IMG/VR virus record: IMGVR_UViG_3300020463_002082
Span: 1-21,734 of that record
Length of the DNA stretch: 21,734 nucleotides
From: a virus
Reading direction: 5' to 3' (one strand)
Part shown: positions 1 to 7,844 of the stretch, piece by piece
How the letters are laid out: the number at the start of each line of letters is the position of its first letter
How positions within the stretch are numbered: the first letter of the stretch is position 1
Position numbers and translations under genes: made by a program
Notes under the pieces: generated by a model
What the model was told of the DNA's origin: nothing
Seen by the model: the letters and a program-made list of their open reading frames with translations, nothing else
Databases searched by the model: none

Positions 1-103
1 CAGTAAAGTCACCATCTACTTTTTCTACGGTTTCTACATTACCGATTTTGTCGCCTTTGATCCACTGAAGATTCTTTGGTTCTTCTATTTTATTTTCTGG
101 CAT
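1..103 (-). CDS. 5' part of an unknown protein, cut by the window edge
   Basis: An ATG at 103 opens a reading frame that runs off the left edge after 34 codons. The visible N-terminus (MPENKIEEPKNLQW...) is hydrophilic, with no signal peptide, membrane segment or motif I recognise. The start is supported by an exact TATAAATA box 26 nt upstream (130-137) and by the lack of other coding sequence between here and the next gene upstream. Function unknown. Confidence 0.6.
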   Translation of the reverse strand, partial: MPENKIEEPKNLQWIKGDKIGNVETVEKVDGDFT

Positions 104-129
104 ATTTATACTATTTACCCTGGTTATAT

Positions 130-137
130 TATTTATA
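130..137 (-). promoter_or_regulatory. T4-late-type promoter box TATAAATA
   Basis: This is an exact minus-strand TATAAATA, 26 nt before the ATG at 103. In T4-like phages this octamer is the only -10 element of late promoters, usually with an AT-rich leader of about this length. A second exact copy (103-110) overlaps the start codon and is less likely to be used. The region is AT-rich, so chance occurrence cannot be excluded. Confidence 0.45.
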
Positions 138-156
138 TGCGAAAAAATTGATTAGT

Positions 157-507
157 TTAAAAATCACTAAGATTCTGTTCGTCAATAGCTTCTTGTATAT
201 CAGATATATCTTCTTCAATTTTAAATGATACATTTGCTTGCCATCTTTCTACTTCTTCTCCATCTTTAAAAAGAATTATTGTAGGAACAACTACAATCTT
301 GTGTTTCGTTTGAGCCTTTGGATTAGCTACAATATCTACTCTTACTATATTGCATTCCGAAACCTTTCCAATCCATGTTACCGCATTTGCGGAATTCCAT
401 TCGGCATTAAAATGTACTATCGTGACACCGTCACCAATCTTCTGTGCTTGTACAATAGAAGTAAATGTAAGTGCTAATAATAGTACGATTGATCTAAATA
501 GTTTCAT
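157..507 (-). CDS. secreted thioredoxin-fold protein lacking the CxxC active site
   Basis: The protein has 116 residues when started at the ATG at 507, four bases after the upstream stop. A longer frame begins 11 codons earlier, but that would bury the clear signal peptide (MKLFRSIVLLLALTFTSIVQ, cleavage near AQ21/22). The body follows the thioredoxin pattern: a beta strand with 'VHFNAEW' (31-37), 'VRVDI' (55-59), the cis-proline motif 'VVPT' (Pro75), then 'ILFKDGEEV'. The place of the WCGPC motif is taken by W-N-S-A-N (37-41), and only Cys52 remains, so disulfide redox chemistry is unlikely. It probably folds and binds in the periplasm or envelope, perhaps as a chaperone-like or structural factor. 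It is co-oriented with the envelope-type genes upstream. The fold call is good; the role is unknown. Confidence 0.75.
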   Translation of the reverse strand: MKLFRSIVLLLALTFTSIVQAQKIGDGVTIVHFNAEWNSANAVTWIGKVSECNIVRVDIVANPKAQTKHKIVVVPTIILFKDGEEVERWQANVSFKIEEDISDIQEAIDEQNLSDF

Positions 508-511
508 ATCT

Positions 512-796
512 TTATCTAAGTTTATCCAGCTTCTCCTCAATCCTTTTTATGTCTTCCTTAATTTCTTGTACATCTTCTTGAGTATTAAGGATCGTGTTTC
601 GGATCATCTGGTCTTTCATATCAAATTCCATTCTTGTGACATCTGGTGGTGGAGCAACAGGTAATTCTTTTGCTTCTTGGATGTCTGCTTGCAGAGCGAA
701 CCACATCCCAACAACCGTTGCAATACCAACGCCTATACCTGCCAACGTTTTGATACTGACCTTAAAACTGGTATCTTCATTTAACTCTTTAGCCAT
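512..796 (-). CDS. small single-TM protein with C-terminal coiled coil
   Basis: The protein has 94 residues. A short polar N-terminus is followed by one membrane segment (about residues 18-37, rich in Gly, Ala, Ile and Val), a Pro-rich linker ('VAPPPD') and a charged helix at about 56-94 with heptad-like spacing that should form a coiled coil. One TM plus a periplasmic or cytoplasmic coiled coil fits an inner-membrane spanin subunit, a holin-like protein or a virion-associated membrane protein; nothing decides between them. It lies 25 nt below the beta-barrel-like gene and 4 nt above the thioredoxin-like gene, so the three are probably co-transcribed. The box AATAAATA (816-823) lies 19 nt before the start. 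Confidence 0.7.
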   Translation of the reverse strand: MAKELNEDTSFKVSIKTLAGIGVGIATVVGMWFALQADIQEAKELPVAPPPDVTRMEFDMKDQMIRNTILNTQEDVQEIKEDIKRIEEKLDKLR

Positions 797-815
797 TATT
801 TCTAATTTTTTGATT

Positions 816-823
816 TATTTATT
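816..823 (-). promoter_or_regulatory. late-promoter-like AATAAATA
   Basis: This box matches TATAAATA at 7 of 8 positions and lies 19 nt before the ATG at 796, overlapping the stop of the upstream gene. It is supported only by resemblance and by the spacing, which is similar to boxes at 130, 4980, 7818 and 9503. Confidence 0.25.
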
Positions 824-1889
824 AAAGTATTATGAAGTTAGCTCCAATGGAAAAATTATGCCAACGTCTATTCCAATACTTATTATATGTTCCTTCTGCA
901 AAAACTCCTAAACTTTTTGTAAGTTTCCAACCAAATATCAAACCTCCTGAATAATCTACCCATTGTCCATCATTATAGTTGTGGAAAGAAAATTCAGTTT
1001 TTGTATCATAATGATACGGCATTACATTACCAAAACCATGTACCCAAAAATCTTTAGTATAATGATAATAATCAAAACCTAATACTAAAGAATAATTCCA
1101 TTGCACTGGTGCAGCATTAACTTTCTTTTCTACATAATCTGCTAATACTTGTGGTATTACTACACCTTCCCATATTTGAGTATTTTCAGCTACCAAAGAT
1201 CCACCTGGACTATAATAAGCTTCTCCACCCATACCATCAAATTCTACAGAGTAGCCTTCTTGTAAAGCCAAATAAGTATAGTGTAAATTTCCATTTGATA
1301 ATAACCATTCTTCTAATGGATCATATCCATAAGGTTGCGAAAACCTTTCTACAGCTCCAACATTTAATGAAAACTTTCTACCAAATTTATGTCTATATCT
1401 TTGTGATGCTTCAAAGAATTCAATATCAGCAAAACCATCTGTAAGATATTCTGTTTTGACAATCCAGTCATTTGCAACATATCTTAAGAAATGATGTTGA
1501 TTAAAAAATGATTTACCTTGCTGTCTTCTCCAATCAGCTTCAAATAAAAATTCAAAACCATTTACCTTTCCAACATTAGCATCATCACTAATTGTATTCT
1601 CTGAACCGTCATAAAATACATCTGATCTATTTTCATATCCAAATCTTGCAATTTTTCTAACACCAACAGCAAGAGAATAATCAAAAGGAGTTTCTACCTT
1701 TGTTGTTTGTAAACCACTAGTAACAGAATAAACATTTGCATCTGAAAGAGAATTACCTCCATTAGCGGCTGCATAAAAAGTGGAGTATTTAAAAACCTTT
1801 TTTAACTCCTTCTTAAATTTAGAAGGTTCATTATCTTGACCGAATGTCAAAAACGGAACAAGAAGAAATAAGATTAATAACTTTTTCAT
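822..1889 (-). CDS. secreted beta-barrel outer-membrane-like protein
   Basis: The protein has 355 residues. Its N-terminus is a flavobacterial-type signal peptide (MKKLLILFLLVPFLTFGQ, cut after Q18). The mature part is rich in aromatic residues alternating with polar ones (for example 'FEFLFEADW', 'YSLVLGFDYYHY', 'YSGGLIFGW') and ends in 'NFSIGANFIIL', a C-terminal strand typical of outer-membrane barrels. I see no enzymatic motif. Its ATG overlaps the stop of the T9SS cargo gene by one base (TAATG at 1887-1891), which implies coupled translation and a shared role. It could be a phage-encoded outer-membrane protein that alters the host surface, or a partner that holds the 1021-residue cargo. 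Compared with ordinary phage genes it is unusual in looking like a host envelope protein. Confidence 0.7.
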   Translation of the reverse strand: MKKLLILFLLVPFLTFGQDNEPSKFKKELKKVFKYSTFYAAANGGNSLSDANVYSVTSGLQTTKVETPFDYSLAVGVRKIARFGYENRSDVFYDGSENTISDDANVGKVNGFEFLFEADWRRQQGKSFFNQHHFLRYVANDWIVKTEYLTDGFADIEFFEASQRYRHKFGRKFSLNVGAVERFSQPYGYDPLEEWLLSNGNLHYTYLALQEGYSVEFDGMGGEAYYSPGGSLVAENTQIWEGVVIPQVLADYVEKKVNAAPVQWNYSLVLGFDYYHYTKDFWVHGFGNVMPYHYDTKTEFSFHNYNDGQWVDYSGGLIFGWKLTKSLGVFAEGTYNKYWNRRWHNFSIGANFIIL

Positions 1890-4800
1890 TATTCTTTAAT
1901 TATTTTATTACGATATTTTTTACCGTCATGCCAAATTTCTAAAAGATAAATTCCATTAGATAATTTAGTTAAATCAACTTGAGTACCATTAGATCTTTGT
2001 ATAAGTGTTTTACCAGTAAGATCATATAATACAAATTCAACACCATCTAATCCTGATACTATGTTTAGTATATTCTTAGTAGGGTTAGGATAAATTGCTA
2101 TAGAAGATTCTAATCTTCGAGTTTCCCAAATGTCCATTCCATCAGGCCAACCATTTTCACAGTAGTTATACATCTCTTGGCAAATAGCATCCCATTCATT
2201 TTCACAACAATAACTATCTACATCAATTACCCATGCATAACATTGATCATTTAACCAATATGGATTTCCTGGTCCTGTTATACACCCTGCATCAATTACA
2301 CAACTGCCATCATCTGTATTAACATCTAATTGAGGATTTCCTGAAAGTATGTTTGCTATCCCATCTCCGTCATAATCATTATAGTTATATGCAAGTGGAT
2401 TAGTACATCCTAGTATTTCGCCATAACATGTACCGTCATCTGTATTCGCCAATGGGTTAAAATTAAATGCATCTGGATCAGTACATCCTAATATAATAGG
2501 TTCACAACTTCCGTTATCAGTATTGGCAGTAGGATCATAATTATATGCAGTAGGATCTGTACATCCATAAATATAAGGTTCACAGCTTCCGTCATCAGTA
2601 TTTGCATTTGGATCAAAATTAAATTGAGTAGGATCTGTACAACCTAATACCACAGGAATACAACTGTTATCATCTGTATTGGCATTAGGATCATAATTAA
2701 AGGCAGTTGAATCAGTACATCCGTAAACGATAGGAATACATGTTCCATCGTCATCGGTAGCCTGTGGGTTAAAGTTTATAGAAAGAGGATCTGTACAACC
2801 GGCTATTTCTAACTCATCACAAACACCATCACCATCAGTATCATTTATACATACATTATTACAATCATAGTATTGGTCTGGGAATACACAACCACCATTA
2901 TCTACATTAGCAGTAGAATCATAGTTACATGCATTAACATCCATACATCCTAAGTAGATACAACTTCCATCGTCTACATTAGCATTAGGATTGTAATTAT
3001 ATGCATTAGGATCCATACAGCCTTGAACTGTTGCTACACAAGTTCCGTCATCAACATTTGCATTAGGATCATAGTTAAAAGCAAGTGGGTTAGTACAACC
3101 TAATACCACAGGTATACAACTACCATCATCTGTATTAACATCAACTAAAGGATCTCCTGTTGGTGGTATATAATTAAATGCAGTAGAATCAGTACATCCT
3201 AAAATTACAGGAATACATGTACTACCAAAAGTAGGTAAAGAATCAGCTTCTAAAATAAAAGGAAACGGTAAAGCATCCCAGTATCCTACATCTATTATTA
3301 CATCTCCATCAGGACCTGTTAGCGAATATGCAATTTGATTAATAGAAGTAATTGATTGTGGTGTAGTAAATAAGTAAGCATAAACAGGTTGATATATGTT
3401 TAAGTTAACTTGGAAAGAAATACTACTTCCATCAGCTGCACCCATTTTATATTGAGGCGATATCCAGTTACCTTGTTTTAAACCTAACCAAGTTCCACCC
3501 CAACCATCGGCAGCACCATCAAAAATTTCTAAGGTATATTGACCTTCCATTACTTCTGAGGTATTTGCATTAGCATCATAATTAAATGCAGTTGGATCTG
3601 TACAACCTTCTACTCTAGGTGTCCCACACGCAATTCCAAGATGTACTGTAGCAAGAGGATCATATTCTAAATAGAAAGGGTTTGTACAACCAGGAACAGG
3701 TGGTGTTGGAGTACACTCAGCCGGTTCAAACTGTGGAGATGTAGCTAAGTAATTAAAATTTCCATCAGGATAATCATCTTGTAAATTGTAAAGAATGTTT
3801 CCATCACAATCTACAACTTGAACATTTCCATTAACAGTACCACCAAAACATGTACCACATAAACCATCTCCATAACTATCTTCAACAATAATATCATATA
3901 ATTGGCCTGTATCAACACAAGCAAATGTAGAAATAGGTACACCTGGTTGAGCACCTTGATAAGTTCCTTGTGGAGCTTCTGCTATTAAACCATAATCTCC
4001 AAATAATTTCCAGCTTGATTCACCACCATAATTATCAGGAGTAAAAATAATTTCTATTGAAGTTTGTCCTGGTCCACAATTGGCAGTAGTAATACAACTT
4101 CCGTTATCTATGTTAGCCCATGGATTAAAGTTTGCAGAGGTTGGATCCATACAGCCTAAAATAGCCCCACACGGTAAACATGATTCCCAACATACTGGTG
4201 GTAAACTAATAGGTAATGTATCAACAGTTAAAGTTCTATTAATAAAACCTTGACCATCTGGTTGAAAACATCCAGTATTTGGTCCTAATTGAGGCAATTC
4301 TTGAACTGCCCAATTGTCTAACATATATTTCCAAAGATAATTTCCTGATGGTAAATCTAATGTTGCTTCCCAAACATTATCACCGTCAGGATCCATCATT
4401 GGCATAGAATCTGTCCAGTTATTAAATGTACCACTAACATAAGGAGTAGAAAAAGTATCTGGATATACATTCATATCCAAAACAAAATCTACTGCATATG
4501 TACATGACCCATCGTCAATAACAGCAGTAGAATCATAATTACTTGAATTAGGATCTGTACACCCTGTAGGTGGCGGTGGGCATGGTAATAGATTAACCAC
4601 TGTATCATATTGGGAAAATGCAAAATTAGCATCTAAATCTAATATAATACCTTGGCAATCATTTTCCATTAATATATTAGATGGGGTATTAGCAGCGTCT
4701 ATCCAACCGTCACCGAATGAATCATATAAAGAAATAGCAACATCACCAGAATCGGCATATACTATTGTCTCTAAAAATTCGTAAGGTACAGATGGTTGAT

Positions 4801-4954
4801 AATTTACTAAGGTATCTCCGTCTTGTGTCATTAAAACAAAAGATTCATCCGATGCCCATTGATCAAATTGTACTTCCAGGTTAAACCATGAATTTTGACC
4901 ATACAATAAACTACTGCATAATAATAGAAACGAGAATAGAAAATTCTTAATCAT
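1889..4954 (-). CDS. T9SS cargo protein with repeated Cys/Asp motifs and type A sorting domain
   Basis: The protein has 1021 residues. It begins with a signal peptide (about 1-20, ending 'LLYGQ'). About 14 copies of a motif of the form GC(T/M)(D/N)P...NYDP.AN.DDGSC follow, a few dispersed over 131-460 and the rest dense over 587-885; such Asp/Asn-Cys units are common in secreted flavobacterial proteins and may bind calcium. Residues 172-212 ('SGTFNNW...DPDGDNVWE...GNYLWKY') resemble the AMPK/CBM48 carbohydrate-binding E-set domain. A Cys-rich motif 'CC..EWDAIC' lies at 916-925. Residues 951-1021 match the Por secretion system type A sorting domain: 'SIAIYPNPTKNILNI', 'LYDLTGKTL', 'LSNGIYLLEI' and a basic end. 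In Bacteroidetes this domain sends proteins through the T9SS to the cell surface. The gene is translationally coupled to the beta-barrel gene. It is likely a surface adhesin or surface modifier; the exact role is unknown. Confidence 0.85.
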   Translation of the reverse strand: MIKNFLFSFLLLCSSLLYGQNSWFNLEVQFDQWASDESFVLMTQDGDTLVNYQPSVPYEFLETIVYADSGDVAISLYDSFGDGWIDAANTPSNILMENDCQGIILDLDANFAFSQYDTVVNLLPCPPPPTGCTDPNSSNYDSTAVIDDGSCTYAVDFVLDMNVYPDTFSTPYVSGTFNNWTDSMPMMDPDGDNVWEATLDLPSGNYLWKYMLDNWAVQELPQLGPNTGCFQPDGQGFINRTLTVDTLPISLPPVCWESCLPCGAILGCMDPTSANFNPWANIDNGSCITTANCGPGQTSIEIIFTPDNYGGESSWKLFGDYGLIAEAPQGTYQGAQPGVPISTFACVDTGQLYDIIVEDSYGDGLCGTCFGGTVNGNVQVVDCDGNILYNLQDDYPDGNFNYLATSPQFEPAECTPTPPVPGCTNPFYLEYDPLATVHLGIACGTPRVEGCTDPTAFNYDANANTSEVMEGQYTLEIFDGAADGWGGTWLGLKQGNWISPQYKMGAADGSSISFQVNLNIYQPVYAYLFTTPQSITSINQIAYSLTGPDGDVIIDVGYWDALPFPFILEADSLPTFGSTCIPVILGCTDSTAFNYIPPTGDPLVDVNTDDGSCIPVVLGCTNPLAFNYDPNANVDDGTCVATVQGCMDPNAYNYNPNANVDDGSCIYLGCMDVNACNYDSTANVDNGGCVFPDQYYDCNNVCINDTDGDGVCDELEIAGCTDPLSINFNPQATDDDGTCIPIVYGCTDSTAFNYDPNANTDDNSCIPVVLGCTDPTQFNFDPNANTDDGSCEPYIYGCTDPTAYNYDPTANTDNGSCEPIILGCTDPDAFNFNPLANTDDGTCYGEILGCTNPLAYNYNDYDGDGIANILSGNPQLDVNTDDGSCVIDAGCITGPGNPYWLNDQCYAWVIDVDSYCCENEWDAICQEMYNYCENGWPDGMDIWETRRLESSIAIYPNPTKNILNIVSGLDGVEFVLYDLTGKTLIQRSNGTQVDLTKLSNGIYLLEIWHDGKKYRNKIIKE
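1892..2104 (-). other. T9SS type A C-terminal sorting domain (coding segment)
   Basis: These are the last 71 codons of the cargo gene. The key residues are the 'YPNP' turn, a hydrophobic strand 'VEFVLYDLTGK', 'LSNGIYLLEI' and the final 'KKYRNKIIKE'. This order is diagnostic of the Por secretion C-terminal domain found in Bacteroidetes exoproteins. Confidence 0.85.
2300..3196 (-). repeat. dense array of Cys/Asp-rich protein repeats
   Basis: This segment codes for residues 587-885 of the cargo protein. The repeat unit is about 25-30 residues, with near-invariant first GC, a central N(Y/F)(D/N)P, then DDGSC or DDGTC, joined by short hydrophobic linkers such as 'IPVVL'. One unit carries a longer insertion 'DTDGDGVCDELE', which resembles a thrombospondin type 3 calcium loop. 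Nucleotide divergence between the units is high, so the array is not a recent tandem expansion. Confidence 0.8.
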
Positions 4955-4979
4955 TATTCTTACTTATTTTATTTTTTAA

Positions 4980-4999
4980 TATTTATCCAGAGAGGATAA
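4980..4999 (-). promoter_or_regulatory. hairpin and late-promoter-like GATAAATA before the T9SS cargo gene
   Basis: GATAAATA (4980-4987) lies 25 nt upstream of the ATG at 4954 and matches 7 of 8 bases of the T4 late box. It overlaps a small hairpin (TTATCC, loop TCTCT, GGATAA; 4983-4999) that starts 5 nt after the stop of the fibre gene. The hairpin has no T-run, so it is a weak terminator at best. Confidence 0.3.
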
Positions 5000-5004
5000 G
5001 CTTT

Positions 5005-7797
5005 TTAAGGCGTTGTAGGTTCTATCCAAGCCTTATAGGTAATATGACCTTCACCGTTAGCATTACTTAGAGATTCACCTACCGTCTTAGCACCAAACCC
5101 TACAACTAATTTATATGTTAGAGGATTGACGTTAGTGGATAGTACCCATTCAAATCTTTGTCTACCTAAAAGTACATCCGATGATCCAGAACCAGTCATC
5201 AGTGTGAGCGTCATCTCTGCATGTTCAGCACCAGATATTGCTCCAGCCGCGTCTAGGTTAAGTCTTATTGGTACGGCCGCATTGTCTGCCGTTCTACCAG
5301 AACCATCCCAAACTGCTGGTAGTATTATTAGTTTATCAGTGCTTGAAGTAGCAGCTATTTTTTTCACGGATGCAACTACATCTATTACAAGTTTATAGTT
5401 TCCAGAAGTGTATGTTGTATCTCCAGCAAAACTTCTTAACGCATGGAGACCTGAGACAACTAACTTATAGTAATAATCATCGGAAGCTGTAACATAATTA
5501 AATGTATTATGACTGGCAGAACCGGTAACAATAGAACCACCCCATTGGAAACTAGGTATTTGTGAACTAGCGAATTGAACCACCTCAGAAGTTTCTGTAG
5601 GTAAGCCTTTAGTAAAGTAAATAACATCTTGTGTAACAAAACCAAATTTTGAATCTTGCTGTCCTGTAGCCCCAGACGTACCTTGCGCACCGTTTTGATA
5701 TAAACATATTTTTGAAGCATTCGCTATAGAACTCCCAGATACTCCGGGTTGTATAGTAAATGTACCACTTATATATGTTAAACCAAATTGTCTATAGTTT
5801 GCAGCTGGTGGTGTAGTAGCTGCAACTTTATATAAAGCAGTTGAGGTTGCACTTTGTTGGAATGTGATATTATCTCCAATAGCTAAAAGCTCAGCAAATT
5901 GACTTAGTGTACCTAAGTTTGTTCCTATTCTTACTGACGTAACAGAAGACGCAGCAGCTGCATCAAATGTTACAGTATCATTTGCTGTACCTAATGTTGT
6001 ATCCACACCATAATTTAAGAATGAACCTGTGTAACAATTACCATCTTGGCCGCTAGTACCATCAAGTCCTTTCGTTCCTTGGATACCTTGGATACCTTGC
6101 AGTCCTTGGATACCTTGAATACCTTGTTCTCCCTGTGTACCTTGAATACCTTGGATACCTTGTTCTCCCTGAGTTCCTTGAATACCTTGTTCTCCTTGTA
6201 TACCTTGAATACCTTGTACACCTTGGATACCTTGAACACCTTGTTCTCCTTGTGTACCTTGCAGTCCTTGGATACCCTGTGTTCCTTGTATACCTTGAAT
6301 ACCTTGGATACCTAATAAACCTTGTATACCTTGTTCTCCTTGTGTACCTTGGATACCTTGAATACCTTGAACTCCTTTTTCACCTGTTGTAACAAATGAA
6401 AGTAAAATATCTTCATTAATAGTAAATGGGCTTGCAGTAGAAAAACCTACATTTGCAATTGTCAAAGTCCACCAACCACCATTATCAGTAGCATCGCTTA
6501 TTTGAAATAATAAAAATTGATTAGTATCAACTTTATTACTTATTCTTATATGTCCTTTTATTGCAGATGTAGAAGAAGCAATAGTTGCTAAGAAATTTGA
6601 TATATCTGTTCCACTTACACCAAAGTCATTTATATAAGCTTGTGTTGCTGTATTTTGTACAGCTTGATTTAAAGCAGCATAACTAAACCCTGGATCTGCT
6701 GTCGCATTAGTATCATTAAATTCATAATCAAATGTAGCACCACCAAATGCCCCTGTTTTTCCTTGTGCTCCGTTTGCCCCATCAAAACCTTGAGTTCCTT
6801 GGATACCTTGAATACCTTGATTACCAGGAGTACCTACAACCCCACCGATACCTTGTATACCTTGAATTCCTTGAATACCTAATAAACCTTGAATACCTTG
6901 GGTACCTTGATTACCTATTCCTTGAATACCTTGTGTACCTTGAATACCTTGGATACCTTGTTCTCCTTGGATACCTTGAGTACCTTGGGCACCTTGTGTA
7001 CCAGATACACTAGATAGTGGAACATTTGCCCAGTAACCACCAGACTGCCATTGTAATAAATCGGTAGTACTAGGTGTTGGTCCTGTATATTGAATATCTG
7101 AAAGATCACTAGTCTTAGGTGATCCTGCATTTAAATTTTGTAATTCTATATCAGCTTCATTAACTGATATCTTTACATTCTTATTTACTGTATCATCTAA
7201 AAGTGTAATTGCATTACCTTCGGATAAGCCTTTAAATGTAAGTGTGGTAGAAACCATACCAGCAAAGATATCTTGATGCGTACCTTGTCCTATATTATTA
7301 CCTACATTTACTTCTCCTGTAGAATTTGAGTTAATTATTTTTACTGTGTTAGTAGTACCATCATATTGTAATGTACAACCGGTACCACCCATCAGTCTTA
7401 AATTATCATTAGGAACAGAAGCTGAAAGAATAAAATCATTACCTGCTTGGAATGTACCTGTTGATCCTGTATAATTAACGGTTACTCTACCGAAACTATT
7501 TGATCCTTGTATTGTTAAGTCTCCTGTACCAACACCACCGATCATATCCCATTCGGTCAATTCAAATATACCTTGTGTCGTTCTCTTTTTTGCTCTAAAC
7601 CAAGCAAGAGCTTGTGTAGGTGAACCTGTAGCTGGTATTACTTCAACAGGATGATATACGATATGTCCGATTTCATATACTCTTGTACTTACCCATGGAT
7701 TAGAAACTGCTTTGAAGTTTTCATCAACTTCAGCATTAAAAAGTTCTCTTTTTATCTCCGTTCGGTAAAGAATATATTCTTTTAGGTTAAATGCCAT
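5005..7797 (-). CDS. collagen-like phage fibre or virion surface protein
   Basis: The protein has 930 residues. The N-terminal ~265 residues contain a likely virion-attachment region ('MAFNLKEYILYRTEIKRELF', 'WFRAKKRTTQGIFELTEWDM', a pattern seen in tail and baseplate-associated phage proteins) and a beta-rich part. Two Gly-X-Y arrays follow, dominated by G-(I/T/E/L)-Q: about 87 residues (nt 6740-7002) and 115 residues (nt 6040-6384). They flank a ~118-residue globular domain starting 'ATFDYEFNDTN'. A second globular domain ('NCYTGSFLNYG...') and a ~240-residue beta-rich C-terminal head follow. Phage Gly-X-Y arrays form collagen-like triple helices, so a trimeric fibre with a receptor-binding tip is the natural reading. 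It has no signal peptide and so is not exported like the two genes downstream. A CATAAATA box lies 20 nt before the start. Confidence 0.85.
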   Translation of the reverse strand: MAFNLKEYILYRTEIKRELFNAEVDENFKAVSNPWVSTRVYEIGHIVYHPVEVIPATGSPTQALAWFRAKKRTTQGIFELTEWDMIGGVGTGDLTIQGSNSFGRVTVNYTGSTGTFQAGNDFILSASVPNDNLRLMGGTGCTLQYDGTTNTVKIINSNSTGEVNVGNNIGQGTHQDIFAGMVSTTLTFKGLSEGNAITLLDDTVNKNVKISVNEADIELQNLNAGSPKTSDLSDIQYTGPTPSTTDLLQWQSGGYWANVPLSSVSGTQGAQGTQGIQGEQGIQGIQGTQGIQGIGNQGTQGIQGLLGIQGIQGIQGIGGVVGTPGNQGIQGIQGTQGFDGANGAQGKTGAFGGATFDYEFNDTNATADPGFSYAALNQAVQNTATQAYINDFGVSGTDISNFLATIASSTSAIKGHIRISNKVDTNQFLLFQISDATDNGGWWTLTIANVGFSTASPFTINEDILLSFVTTGEKGVQGIQGIQGTQGEQGIQGLLGIQGIQGIQGTQGIQGLQGTQGEQGVQGIQGVQGIQGIQGEQGIQGTQGEQGIQGIQGTQGEQGIQGIQGLQGIQGIQGTKGLDGTSGQDGNCYTGSFLNYGVDTTLGTANDTVTFDAAAASSVTSVRIGTNLGTLSQFAELLAIGDNITFQQSATSTALYKVAATTPPAANYRQFGLTYISGTFTIQPGVSGSSIANASKICLYQNGAQGTSGATGQQDSKFGFVTQDVIYFTKGLPTETSEVVQFASSQIPSFQWGGSIVTGSASHNTFNYVTASDDYYYKLVVSGLHALRSFAGDTTYTSGNYKLVIDVVASVKKIAATSSTDKLIILPAVWDGSGRTADNAAVPIRLNLDAAGAISGAEHAEMTLTLMTGSGSSDVLLGRQRFEWVLSTNVNPLTYKLVVGFGAKTVGESLSNANGEGHITYKAWIEPTTP
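6040..6384 (-). repeat. collagen-like Gly-X-Y array, distal block
   Basis: About 38 Gly-X-Y triplets made mostly from 'GIQ', 'GTQ', 'GEQ' and 'GLQ'. At DNA level it is a degenerate 9-nt repeat (plus-strand core ataccttg), which also creates long open frames with no meaning on both strands. Length is likely to vary between relatives by slippage or recombination. Confidence 0.9.
6740..7002 (-). repeat. collagen-like Gly-X-Y array, proximal block
   Basis: About 29 triplets of the same type as the distal block, with interruptions ('GIGNQG', 'GIGGVVGTPG') that would kink the helix. It shares long near-identical stretches with the distal block, so recombination between the two could delete the domain between them. 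Confidence 0.88.
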
Positions 7798-7817
7798 TCT
7801 ATAAATCTTTTTTTATT

Positions 7818-7825
7818 TATTTATG
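7818..7825 (-). promoter_or_regulatory. late-promoter-like CATAAATA
   Basis: This box matches 7 of 8 bases of TATAAATA and lies 20 nt before the start of the fibre gene, a structural gene expected to be late. The A-rich leader contains no Shine-Dalgarno match. Confidence 0.35.
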
Positions 7826-7844
7826 CAATATAAATCTTTTTCAT

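Noticed and set aside
157-540. Longer start (ATG at 540) for the thioredoxin-like gene
   Set aside because: It would overlap the upstream gene and put 11 polar residues in front of a clear signal peptide.
6040-7002. Short, regularly repeated DNA units that resemble a CRISPR array or tandem satellite
   Set aside because: The repeats are 9-nt codon triplets of Gly-X-Y coding in one continuous frame, without unique spacers.
6046-7130. Several long open frames on both strands across the collagen arrays
   Set aside because: They are low-complexity shadows (Leu/Tyr- or Lys/Val-rich) produced by the 9-nt repeat in other frames.
1-7797. The T9SS and beta-barrel genes as host chromosome or an assembly chimera
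   Set aside because: They run in the same direction as the phage fibre and small genes, with the same base use, tight overlaps and late-type boxes; only coverage data could fully settle it.
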